Position numbers and translations under genes: made by a program
The notes under the pieces: model-generated
Database searches by the model: none
What the model saw: only the letters and a program-made list of their open reading frames with translations
What the model was told of the DNA's origin: nothing
Part shown: in pieces, positions 38,911 through 47,613 of the stretch
Position numbering within the stretch: position 1 is the first letter of the stretch
How the letters are laid out: every line of letters begins with the position of its first letter
From: Isochrysis galbana
Lineage: Eukaryota; Haptophyta; Isochrysidales; Isochrysidaceae
Reading direction: 5' to 3'
DNA length: 64,000 nucleotides
NCBI GenBank assembly: GCA_018136815.1
Contig: CM030938.1
Location: 2,563,915 to 2,627,914, forward strand

Positions 38911-39290
38911 TGGCCCCGGCGAGTACTCCATGGACTCATCGTCATCGCTCACATCCGACTCGTCAAACTCCTCGGGGTCAGGGAGGACGGCGCCTTGATA
39001 CTCGGCGATGGCTGTGACCGGCAGGCCATCCGCATTTTGATAAAACAAAGGGAGCAAGGCCGATGAGCGCACGCTTGGTCGACTTGGGCGCCGCCGGTGA
39101 TGGCCATTTGATACAGCTCATGCTGATCCTGCACGACAGCTGCCAACGCTGCCTTCGCTGCCGCCAGCCTTGCCGGATCGGCGCCCACACACTTTCGCAC
39201 GCGCCGCTGAGCAACCTCCAAGGCGTGTGCGCTCGCCTTGCGCGAACGCTCAATGTGCATTGCGCACGCCTTCTCCGCGGGTGAGGCCAC
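38911..39290 (-). pseudogene. Transposon-encoded protein remnant next to the satellite
   Basis: The minus-strand frame from ATG at about 39290 reads MASPAEKACAMHIERSRKAS, then a helical segment PARLAAAKAALAAVVQDQ. Near 39060 the more protein-like reading moves to another frame (FYQNADGLPVTAIAEYQ, then DPEEFDESDVSDDDESMEY) and stops at the satellite edge. A frameshift or intron is needed, so it is called a remnant. Confidence 0.4.
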
Positions 39291-39493
39291 GGCAGCGCTC
39301 GCCAGCGCTCGCCAGCGTCCCAGGGGCCGGCCTCATGGAGGTCGGGCCGTGTCGAATTATCGTATGCCTGCGGCGCGATGGGCGGGGATATGTCACTACC
39401 GGACTGTGCGACCCTCGAGATCGAGCGTGCGACCCACCAGGGACCTCCCACATCCCTCGCGAGGCGCTTGAGCTTGGGCTCCTCACCAGCTGG

Positions 39494-39804
39494 CAGCCAT
39501 TGCGAGGCCGACAGCCGGCGATCGGCCGACGCGGAACCTCCGCGTTTCTTATGGGGATTCGCCCGACATTCACTGCTTTGATTCCCTCACGCGCGCAATC
39601 CTCCCATTCTCCCAAAATAGACCTCCATGGGCCGGACAAGGCGGGGGAGTCACTCACCGACGCCATGGATTTTCGTGGGGTAGAGGGGGTTCGCGGGGGG
39701 GGGGGGGGGGGGAGGGGGGGCAGGTAAGGGGGGTCCCTGGGGAATCCTTGGACACCCAGGAGGGATGGAAAATAGTTGTTAAAAAGCGTGAGTGACCGGC
39801 CTAG
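39494..39804. mobile_element. 311-bp transposon terminal module (second copy)
   Basis: Nearly identical to 24111-24421, ending gtgagtgaccggcctag, but attached to different internal sequence. It forms the right end of the transposon that contains the satellite. Confidence 0.75.
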
Positions 39805-39834
39805 TAGTGCGAGTAGCTGGGCTACCCTCACTAT

Positions 39835-40000
39835 GAATAAGAATAAGCTCCCTTGACCCCTACCCCCCTAGCAACGTAGTGCACGGGGGGAGTCACCTGA
39901 TGGCGGGGGGAAAGGGCTGGGGGCGTGGGGGTCGTAGAACGCGTGCGTGAGATAGTGGGCCTAAGGCTGCGTGCGCGGCGAGAAAATCAAAAGATGAATA
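39835..40000 (+). mobile_element. Retroelement 3' end fragment
   Basis: Contains the cccctacccccctagcaacg, gtcacctgatggcgggggg and gcgtgcgcggcgaga blocks of the type C 3' ends. No T-run is left. Confidence 0.45.
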
Positions 40001-40126
40001 TGATGTGCTAGCATAAATTTCATTCACATCCACATCTACAGGTTTGGATGGACGGATGTCGGGCTTGCTTAGTCTAGAATCGGCCTATGCCAGTGGCCCC
40101 GTACTCTTCGAAGTGGTGCCTGCAAT

Positions 40127-40909
40127 TTATAACGCCGAACTGTCATCGGCCAGAGCAGAAACAGCCAACAGATGTCGACCTTGTGCAACCTTCGCTGCTC
40201 GTTTTCTCTCTCTTCGATGTTGTTGCGCGAGTTCAGATTCCTGGCGTATCGCACGATGGGCTTGCAATGTCTCGCCGGATAGCTTCCGAAATGTCAAAGA
40301 GATGCGCCGCGATGGGTGTGGTGGCAGCCCGTGCTTCCACTCAGGACCAGCACTTTCGCCATCAACTCTCAGAACTGAGCCGACGGGCAGATCTATGAAC
40401 AACCTATTGTGTGCGTCTGGCCCCTCGCTCAATACATCGCCAGAAGCTATGGCCGCTCCGAAAAGAGTGACGTGGCGAGTAAGCAGCGAGACGGTACAAA
40501 AAGGTCGGTCGAAGGCGGCCGAATCGACGTGCGCCGGCAGCCACGATCCAGCCTCGTAAAAGTTGATGCACACAGTGTCCGGTGTCTGGTCCTTTGCGAG
40601 AATGTCCAAACTCACAAGACGAGCGATGACGTTGACGAGAGGCGGTGGGATCGGCTCGACGAACGCGTTTAAGACCTTGTTACATTTGACGAGTACTCCA
40701 AAATGCACTGTCTCTCGGCCCTGGCCTCGCTGCCTCCACTCGCTTGGCACCGAGACATAAGATTTACCGGCTAGCCCACCCTCTCGGCCGCGGCAGAGCA
40801 TACTCTCGGCGAAGGCGACGAGCTCTGCTTGCTCCGCCTCTGTAAACACGTCATCGTAGCGTGTGAGCCCCGGCGGCCAGCCGTTCCCGTCGACTGGCAC
40901 CGCCGCCAT
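40127..40909 (-). CDS. AlkB-family 2-oxoglutarate/Fe(II) dioxygenase, ALKBH5/9/10-like
   Basis: 260 aa from ATG 40909 (MAAVPVDGNG), no introns. The double-stranded beta-helix core is recognisable: TVCINFYEAGSWLPAHVDS gives the N-x-Y motif and the HxD iron ligands H127 and D129. RPFCTVSLL and ITLPVGSVL-like FIDLPVGSVL follow. The distal iron ligand is H193 in WKHGLPP, and RRISLTFRKL supplies the 2-oxoglutarate-binding Arg (R201/R202). Order and wording match plant ALKBH9/10 and animal ALKBH5, which remove N6-methyladenosine from mRNA. The C-terminal tail is basic (RRERKRAAK). Active-site residues are complete, so catalysis is expected; substrate is inferred from family. Confidence 0.88.
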   Translation of the reverse strand: MAAVPVDGNGWPPGLTRYDDVFTEAEQAELVAFAESMLCRGREGGLAGKSYVSVPSEWRQRGQGRETVHFGVLVKCNKVLNAFVEPIPPPLVNVIARLVSLDILAKDQTPDTVCINFYEAGSWLPAHVDSAAFDRPFCTVSLLTRHVTLFGAAIASGDVLSEGPDAHNRLFIDLPVGSVLRVDGESAGPEWKHGLPPHPSRRISLTFRKLSGETLQAHRAIRQESELAQQHRRERKRAAKVAQGRHLLAVSALADDSSAL

Positions 40910-40998
40910 GGCGGAGCTCAACGAGCCGTAGCTGAGTCAACCAACCGCAAGGTCCGTCGTCACTCGGAACGAGCGGACGCCTCGCCTCACGCATCTTC

Positions 40999-41171
40999 TG
41001 CCAGAGTTTTGTTGTTGTCCTAGTTTAATCCTAGTGCTGAGGGACGTTTCCTCATCGGCAACGGAGCCCCTCTCTCCCCCGCGATGGGGGCATGGCTCGT
41101 CCGCTGTATGTGGCTAGGGAGGCTAGGGAGGCTAGTCAACAAGACCTCTTACAAGACTACAATTTCCAACG
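40999..41171 (+). mobile_element. Solo Copia LTR with 5-bp target duplication
   Basis: tcttc flanks it at 40994-40998 and 41172-41176. It is nearly identical to the LTR at 9426-9594 through the middle (tcctagtttaatcctagtgc and ggctagtcaacaagacctct). It sits between the ALKBH gene start and the MED27-like gene start. Confidence 0.8.
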
Positions 41172-41391
41172 TCTTCACACTTCAGAGTTGTTCACGTGCT
41201 TCTCATGTGATGCCAGCGCCAACGAGGAGCTCTAAATTGAAGTTCTAAGTTCTATCGCTTCTCCTATCCTAGTACGAATGCGAAGTACTCCTACGCCCGC
41301 CCGGCCCACTGCTGCGCGGTGCAAGTCGGCTTGCTGGCTTCCTCGCTGAGGTGCGGGAGAGAGAGGAGGAGAGAAGAGACTCGGCCCGCTG

Positions 41392-42134
41392 ATGTCGGCC
41401 GAAGGCGCACTGCTGCAGCTCGCGCGGAGCCGCCTACCAACCGATGAGTCCGAACACGTGGAGCCGCCGTTGCGATTGGGCATCGTCTTCACGACAGCAC
41501 GTCCAGCATCACGCGTCCTTGATGTGGCCATCCTCGGCGTCTTTTCGGCCGCCATCGAGGTCCACAGGTGCAGAGTATTGCTAGATGAGATGCACGGTTC
41601 TCTTCCACGGTCACACGCGCAAGCGTTGCCACCCTCTCCCCCATAGATCTTCCGATGTCTGGATCCCCCGACGTTTCTCCATGTGCCCAAGTGACGCTGA
41701 TGCCTCTCTTCCCGCTGTCGTTGCAACTCCGCCAACCCTACTCTTCCGCGATCTGACAGCGCATGGCAGGTGTGTGGGAACCTCGCTTCTATCGCCATGT
41801 GGGACCGTCGCGAAGCTCGGGCGCAAGTGGCATGCCAATTACATCCTACCCACTCTCTGTTCACAGGTCGCTTATGCTGCACTTGGATGACCTGTTGCCA
41901 GTAGAGCGGCTACCTCGACTGGTGCGATGGCTCTCCGCCCTGCGTACACTCTTCACTGCGCCATGTGCTAATTGTCAAAAGATGCTCAGGAGTGCGGGCG
42001 GGAATCCCCTGCAGCTATTGCTGCCTACGGTTCGGACGGCAAATTCAGAGGCATTTCATGCCGAATGCTACAAGAGCCAATGTGGGATAAACAACTGGGA
42101 GACGGGGTGGATCGATTCAAAACTCGTCGGATAG
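41392..42134 (+). CDS. MED27: Mediator complex subunit 27-like protein, three exons
   Basis: Exons 41392-41567, 41647-41769 and 41867-42134 (introns 79 and 97 nt); both junctions split an Arg codon in phase 2. The product is 188 aa, shorter than the roughly 300-aa animal protein. The C-terminal zinc-binding region characteristic of MED27 is clear: LRTLFTAPCANCQKMLR, then LQLLLPTVRTANSEAFHAEC, giving C-x2-C followed by H-x3-C. The middle part has LVRWLSALRTLF. MED27 is a subunit at the Mediator head/tail junction, which links activators to RNA polymerase II. The N-terminal half (MSAEGALLQLARSRLP) is poorly conserved. An extra 5' exon cannot be excluded. Confidence 0.7.
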
Positions 42135-42284
42135 CAATGATACGCGCGAGGTGGCTGTCATATGGGGAGAGAGGACAAGGTGCAGGGACGTCAGGGGCAC
42201 ATGCCAAAGAGTCTGTGGGCTAGCTAGTGCTCAAAAGCGCAAGCATCCGGCATTTTTATTGTCGTTACATTTTTGGTTGTTTTA

Positions 42285-43050
42285 CCCGGAGAGTCGGCTG
42301 TCAGCTGGGAATTCTACCATCTAACACTTCACCTTCTAAACTTCGGGCCGGACTTCCAACACCTAGCCAACGCTCTCACCAGCGAAGAAGCAAGACCCAT
42401 CCAACCCATCCGCACGATCAAAACCAACGGAGGCCGAAGCTACCCCTTTACGATTGGGAGCGGGATGCCGCAAGGATCAAGGTTGCCCGCGCATCGCCAC
42501 TCACTTTCCTCCTCACCACCGAAGCGCTGACCCGCGCCATCAACGGCGACACCGACATTGAGGGGTTGATCTCAACGGATATAACCTTAAAATGAATCAA
42601 TTCGCGGACGACACGACGCTAATAACGAGGGACTACGCAAGCCTCAAACGAGCCCTCCAATGGATGAAAGCTCACGAGAACGCAACAGGTGGGAAAACCA
42701 ACGAAGCCAAATTCCAAGGCATACGCATGGGCTCGCAAAGAACGCAGAAACCTCCATGGGACATTGACGGATTGGAAATTGCCACACCTCCAATCAATCG
42801 GAGACGGAGAGGAGGAAGGGTTTACGGCGAGAGGCGCGGCGGGCTGCCCCAGCCCGCCCCCTGCGCTTGGCCTGTCGTAGTGCACGCCCCCCCCCCCTTA
42901 CCAAAGACTAAGGAATGAAGGGGGTAATGTAAAGGGAGTGAGTGTTCTGGGGTATAGGCGATGGCGTGAGTCGGTACCGTGAGTGCGCTGTCCTTTATAG
43001 CTAGCGGTAGTAGCCTGAATCTTCAGATGTGTGTGTTTTTTTTACAGCGA
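42285..43050 (+). mobile_element. LINE reverse transcriptase fragment with 3' end
   Basis: Across three frames the sequence encodes VSWEFYHLTLHLLNFGPDF, GSGMPQGSR (the PQGSPLSP motif of LINE polymerases), LTFLLTTEALTRAINGD, and MNQFADDTTLI, the catalytic F-A-D-D box at about 42598-42612. Frames change near 42485 and 42590, so it is dead. It ends at about 43040 with gtagcctgaatcttcagatg and a T-run, the same 3' end as the ORF1-only type A elements, which makes this family the likely source of their mobilising enzyme. Confidence 0.85.
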
Positions 43051-43105
43051 CCCAAGCACTATGTCTAGATGTAGGTAACGTCCTTGCATACTCAATCACA
43101 CTCAT

Positions 43106-44428
43106 TCACAAATCCCATCCTTGTCGCTTGAGCCAGGAGCGCGAGCCTGCGAGCCAGTCCAACCTACCCTCGTCATACTGGCCTCCCAAGTTGCCTGCGC
43201 GGTCTGGCACACCCGTCGCCGATGCATCCGCCCAATCTTGGAGCTGAGCCACGTCCGGCCAAAATTTACGTCGTATCGCATCCATGTCTGATGGCAATGG
43301 TGCATGGAGAAGCAATTGAGCACCGGTGCGCGGATGGCGAAGCCGCACGGCTAACGCATGCAGTGCAAGGCGGGAAAAGAGATCACCACCCGTGGAGGTG
43401 CAATCCACGCCCGGAAGGACAGCAACCCCGTAGAGTTCATCTGCGAGTATGGGGATACCTGCCGTTGCGCAATGAAGCCTCACTTGATGTGTGCGTCCCT
43501 GCAGGGGAGCGGCTAATATCAGACTGATACCCTGGAACGCCTTCCCCATGGCCGCGGCCTGTATAGACTGCGTGCCACTCGCAGGCCCTAGAGCGACGCA
43601 TAGCTTCGTCGATGCCTCGAGAGCTCCTGGTACGCCAGGCTGGCACACGCTCCGCACAGCCTGTCCAGCCTCTTGCGAGGCCGTCACCATACCAATCGGA
43701 GCATCAATCTGCGTGTCACTCCAGCCGGGGGCCTCGCCCACGCAGAGCGCTGCATAAAGTTTTGAGACCTTTCGCTCCTCAAACTGACGCATGAGGTGTG
43801 TAGCTGCGCTGCCGCTTTTCGCAAAGCACAACACGCCGCTCGTGCCCAGGTCCAATCGGTGTACAGGCCGAAGCTCTGCGGCGTCACGAGGGCCAACGTG
43901 CGCCGCGAGACGATTGGTCACAGAGCCTACACGGAAGCGATGCCGCGGGGTCACGGGTACGCCTGCGGGTTTGACCACCACAACCATGTCCTTATCCTCG
44001 AACACGACGTCAAGCGAGTCGTCGGGCTCTGCGACTGGGGGCATCGAGTTGAGGGCGCCGGCGACAACGGAGCGCGCACGCCGGAGTGGCCAGCAAGCTC
44101 GTTTGGCGGCTTCCCGCGTGGTGAGACCAATCCCATCATCGCCGCCCGCAAATCGCAAGCACAGAAATCGCCCCTCCTCCGAACGTAGCCCGTACGCCGC
44201 TTCCACGTGAGCGAGGACCGTGAGCTGATCGCCTGCTCGCCAGCCACTTGGGTCAAGCAGGTCTGGGCAGCACGAGCTCATGTGTCGGACGCGCCTCTTG
44301 GGAGTAAGTCGCTCGCCGCACGAGACGCAGAGTTGCGTGGACACGCTTGTCGTGTCAGGAGCGAGCCGAGCCGCACCCGGGTCGGCCAGGATGAGCAGCA
44401 ACAGCCACAGTGGCGCACTGCAACACAT
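43106..44428 (-). CDS. RluA-type pseudouridine synthase with N-terminal zinc-finger-like region, 440 aa
   Basis: Starts at ATG 44428 with a hydrophobic leader (MCCSAPLWLLLLILADPGAA), probably a signal or targeting peptide. A Cys/His cluster C34-x2-C37, H49, C53 (CVSCGERLT...RHMSSC) may bind zinc. The catalytic domain begins about residue 138: VVFEDKDMVVVVKPAGVPV, the active-site motif PVHRLDLGTSGVL with Asp193, FAKSGSAATHLMRQF, LYAALCVG and APLQGRTHQVRLHCA, then HALAVRLRHP. All RluA motifs, including the catalytic Asp in HRLD, are present, so rRNA or tRNA uridine isomerisation is expected. Insertions near 230-290 separate motifs. A location in an organelle is inferred from the leader. Confidence 0.88.
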   Translation of the reverse strand: MCCSAPLWLLLLILADPGAARLAPDTTSVSTQLCVSCGERLTPKRRVRHMSSCCPDLLDPSGWRAGDQLTVLAHVEAAYGLRSEEGRFLCLRFAGGDDGIGLTTREAAKRACWPLRRARSVVAGALNSMPPVAEPDDSLDVVFEDKDMVVVVKPAGVPVTPRHRFRVGSVTNRLAAHVGPRDAAELRPVHRLDLGTSGVLCFAKSGSAATHLMRQFEERKVSKLYAALCVGEAPGWSDTQIDAPIGMVTASQEAGQAVRSVCQPGVPGALEASTKLCVALGPASGTQSIQAAAMGKAFQGISLILAAPLQGRTHQVRLHCATAGIPILADELYGVAVLPGVDCTSTGGDLFSRLALHALAVRLRHPRTGAQLLLHAPLPSDMDAIRRKFWPDVAQLQDWADASATGVPDRAGNLGGQYDEGRLDWLAGSRSWLKRQGWDL

Positions 44429-45482
44429 GCGAGGGAGGGGCCGCCGCCGGTGGCCGAGGGGAATGGAAGGGGGGGCGAATGCGAGAGAACAGAGAACGGG
44501 AGCGCGCGTGAGCTCACAGGCGCGCGGTAAGGGGACGTAGGGGAGAGATCGCGAGAGAAAGGGGGGGGAGGGGGGGGGAGGGGGGGGAGGGGAGGGAGGG
44601 AGGGAGCGAGGGGGAGAGGAGGGGAGAGGGAGAGTGGAGGGACGGAGGAGAGAGAAGGGTGATTGGGGGGGCGCACATTCATGAAAAGCTTAAAAGAACA
44701 GCGAGGAATCTGAGTAAACATACGATTTTAAGTCTCGTACTCGTATGGACCTTCGATGGTCCACTTTCGACAGAAGGACGGAACGCGACCTCAGGTCGCT
44801 TGCCCATCCCTACAATAATAATAGAACTGAGCATTCGCAGTAGCTAGCAGCTCCCTTCCTATCCGGGTGAGTCAAGATGCCAACAACACCCCTCGTCGCA
44901 TGCGACGGAATGAAGAAGAGAAGAGGTGTCCACCGCTGTGGGCGGCTCAGAACTCATTTGTCTTGGACTGAGTAACGCTGGTCGAGGAGCCAACCGAAAA
45001 GAGCGGGCGCCGCGGGCGGCGGCGGCGGCGCACTCTGCGGACGTCGGTCCTAGGTCCTATGGTCGGGTCAATGTAGTGCTTGTCTCTGGTGGCTGGTGGC
45101 GGTGCCAGGGGCCAAGCCGCCCAGCCAATCTGCCCTGGCCCTGGGAACACGTATAGCGTATAGCCTCTATCGCCGATGACGCACCGGAACGGAGAGAATG
45201 TCCCAAATAAGCGAAGCCTTGTGCTGGTGCGACGATGTCTCATAGGCGGCCAGAGTCCGAGCGACCCACGCGGACATGTGGACGGTGGTGGGGGGTCTCT
45301 CGTTGCTCGTTGCTGAGTTGAAACAGGAATGGAGTGACCTCTTCTTTGGAGTGAAGGAAGCGCCGAGCGAGAGCCACCACCCTCGGTATCGCGGACGGTA
45401 CCCCTTGAGAGGGTGGAGGGGCGACGGGTATGCGTACAATGCGGCGGCTCCCAAGATGTTTCCGTTGCTTCTTTCTCGGTGA
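44429..45482. other. Intergenic: purine-rich tract and transposon-end fragment
   Basis: 44560-44660 is almost pure G/A. At 44745-44793 there is a TIR-like gacggaacgcgacct preceded by a palindromic ggaccttcgatggtcc. No gene recognised. Confidence 0.5.
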
Positions 45483-46572
45483 GCATGGCTCATCCGCTGT
45501 ACTTTATGTGGCTAGGTAGGGCCAGGGCCAGGTCAATACTTCTAGCAAAACTTGAAACTTGCCCAAACTTCTCGGCCAAACTTGCGGGAATCTTGTAACG
45601 GACTACCCAAACTTCTCGTGTAACTTCTCACAATTTCTCGTCCCGAAAGTAGCCGCAGGTACATCCGCAACACGTTTCCCTGTCTTGTTTCTTGTTCTTG
45701 TGAGAGGGCATGGGCGTGTAGAAGACAAGCTGATTGAACTGATTGGGGGACGGGGGGGGGGGGGGGAAGGGTGGGGGCGCATGAATGAGGGATCGCGGAG
45801 CGCAGCTCGCCTAGCATGAGCGACGTGTGCCCCTCTCCCTCTTCTTCCGTCTTCCGTCTTCCGTGCCTATAGTTAGTATGTATATACCCCCTTCCTACGC
45901 CCAAATATGAAATATGCCGTAAACGTAAATATGTGAAATGTGTACGAAAATGAAAATGTAACGATATGTAATTAATCCGGAAAAGTTGACCTGTGGTGAG
46001 TCTTGTGGAGCTGTGGCTGTGGTGCGGCTGGGTGTGAGAGGAGGCTGAACTGTAACATGAGAAGTATGGCCCAACTGGAGCATGGAGGGTGAACAATCGG
46101 GAGCCGAGGAAGCGTGCGGGGACGGGGCCGAAGACATGGGCGCACTCTCAGCCATCACGGGGCACAGCGACACGAGAACGGGAACGAGGGACGGACAAGG
46201 GGGCACGGAAGGCGCTCGAGCGATGGCGCGGAGCGTAGTCAAGACACCGAGAGAAAACGTCACGCGCGGGGGGGGGAAGGGAATCGCGCGGGAAAGAGAT
46301 AGACAAAAGGGGGTCGGGAACTCAAGGAAGCACTCGGGGAGAGACGGGAGGGGAGAGGGGGAAGAGGGCTTCCGCGGGGAGCCGGGGAGAGGAGAGGAGA
46401 GGGGGGGGCGGACCGATACGGGACGATACGGGAAGAAGGGGACTGGGGCGCGGCGACGGAGAGGGAGTCGCGCGGGAAGACCTAAAAACGGAACGGACGG
46501 GGGGAAGTGTACAAGGCCCCCCCTTTACCCGCAACATGACCCAAATATGCAGTTATTGAATATGAATATGAA
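45483..46572. other. Intergenic: partial LTR, cccaaacttctcg repeats and low-complexity DNA
   Basis: 45486-45520 resembles the LTR middle (gcatggctcatccgctgta). 45530-45670 carries several cccaaacttctcg-type motifs recurring at 47140-47260. 46080-46510 is open in one plus frame but is dominated by G/A-rich low complexity and is not called. Confidence 0.5.
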
Positions 46573-46800
46573 TAAAAAAAACTTCTTAATATTCTCACCG
46601 CGCGCGCGACTCTGCTACCTTCTATTGACAGCCGCGCCCGCACCCCTTATCTCTCCCTCTCACTCGCCTTGCGGCTCGTCCCCTCGTGCTCTACTTAGGG
46701 GCTCAGTGTTCGGGGTTTCCAGTGGCAGGCGGCTTGCACCGATCCCCGATGGTCGACTCCTCGGCCTTCCCTCGCGCCATCGGGCGGCCGGTTTCTTTTG
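46573..46800 (-). mobile_element. Retroelement 3' end (type C)
   Basis: A-run then cttcttaatattctcaccgc and ctcgtgctctacttaggggc, the reverse complement of 36440-36686. Confidence 0.7.
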
Positions 46801-47339
46801 GGATTCGAATATGAATATGAATATGTATATGTCTCACATATTTTTGCCTAGCCCTACCGCCAGTGGGGGGGTGGGGGTGGGGGTTTGTTTGTTGCAAAAA
46901 TCAAAAATGAAAATGTAAAATGTAAAATGTCTCTTGTCTCTTGTGTTTGGCAAGATAAAATATCCTGTTTGTTGTTTATGTAATGTAAAAGAAAATAAAT
47001 GTAAACCGTTTTGAGTTTTGATCATTTTTTGAAGTTCGGCGACGGGAAACGGCCTATATACCGTAGAAAAGGTGATTATACCGATAGAATAGGAGATTAT
47101 ACTGCTGGACTAGGGGCTTTACTCCTAGAGAGCGAGCGCCGCCCCCCAAACTTGCACCCCACTTCTCGAGAGGGCCCAAACTTGTGACGCCCTCGAGCCC
47201 TCGAGAAGCGGCCCAAACTTCTAGAAAAAATTCTACTGCTAGAAGTATTGACCTGGGCCTAGGCGGGGGGGGAAGGGGGGAGGGGTGGCTAGGGAGGCTA
47301 GCCAAGAGAAGACCTCTTACAAGACTACAATTTCTAACG
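46801..47339. repeat. Repeats: tatgaa microsatellite, aacttctcg motifs, LTR right end
   Basis: 46805-46835 is a tatgaatatg-type microsatellite. 47140-47260 repeats aaacttctcg motifs shared with 45530-45670 in part inverted. 47281-47339 is the right end of the Copia LTR (cttacaagactacaatttct then aacg). Confidence 0.6.
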
Positions 47340-47613
47340 ATGAATACGTGTAAAGTACTTTAGTCTATTGTGGTGAGAGCTGTTGGAGAAGCGGCGAGAG
47401 GGAGCGCGGGACAGAGAGGACGGGAGGGGGAGGGAGGGGGAGGGAGGGGGAAGGAGAGGGAGGGAAGGGGAGGAAAGGGGTGGCAGAGTGAGGCAGGGGC
47501 GGAGAAGGAGGTAGCGAGGGAGAGGGAGGGAGTGACGGAGGGTGCACGGAGTGGGGTAGGGGAGCGCAAGGCAGGCTCTCTTCGGCATTAGAAAGGCTGC
47601 CGCCTCGCGCTCG

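Noticed and set aside
37791..39017. 408-aa repeat protein across the 204-bp satellite
   Set aside because: At least one other strand and frame is equally open; without codon-level evidence it is not a supported gene.
41232..41882. 216-aa minus-strand ORF antisense to the MED27-like gene
   Set aside because: It is the complement of exons supported by phase and by the C-x2-C/H-x3-C zinc motif; no recognisable motif of its own.
46082..46918. 278-aa plus-strand ORF
   Set aside because: Gly/Arg/Glu-rich translation of a G/A tract that then runs into an antisense retroelement 3' end.
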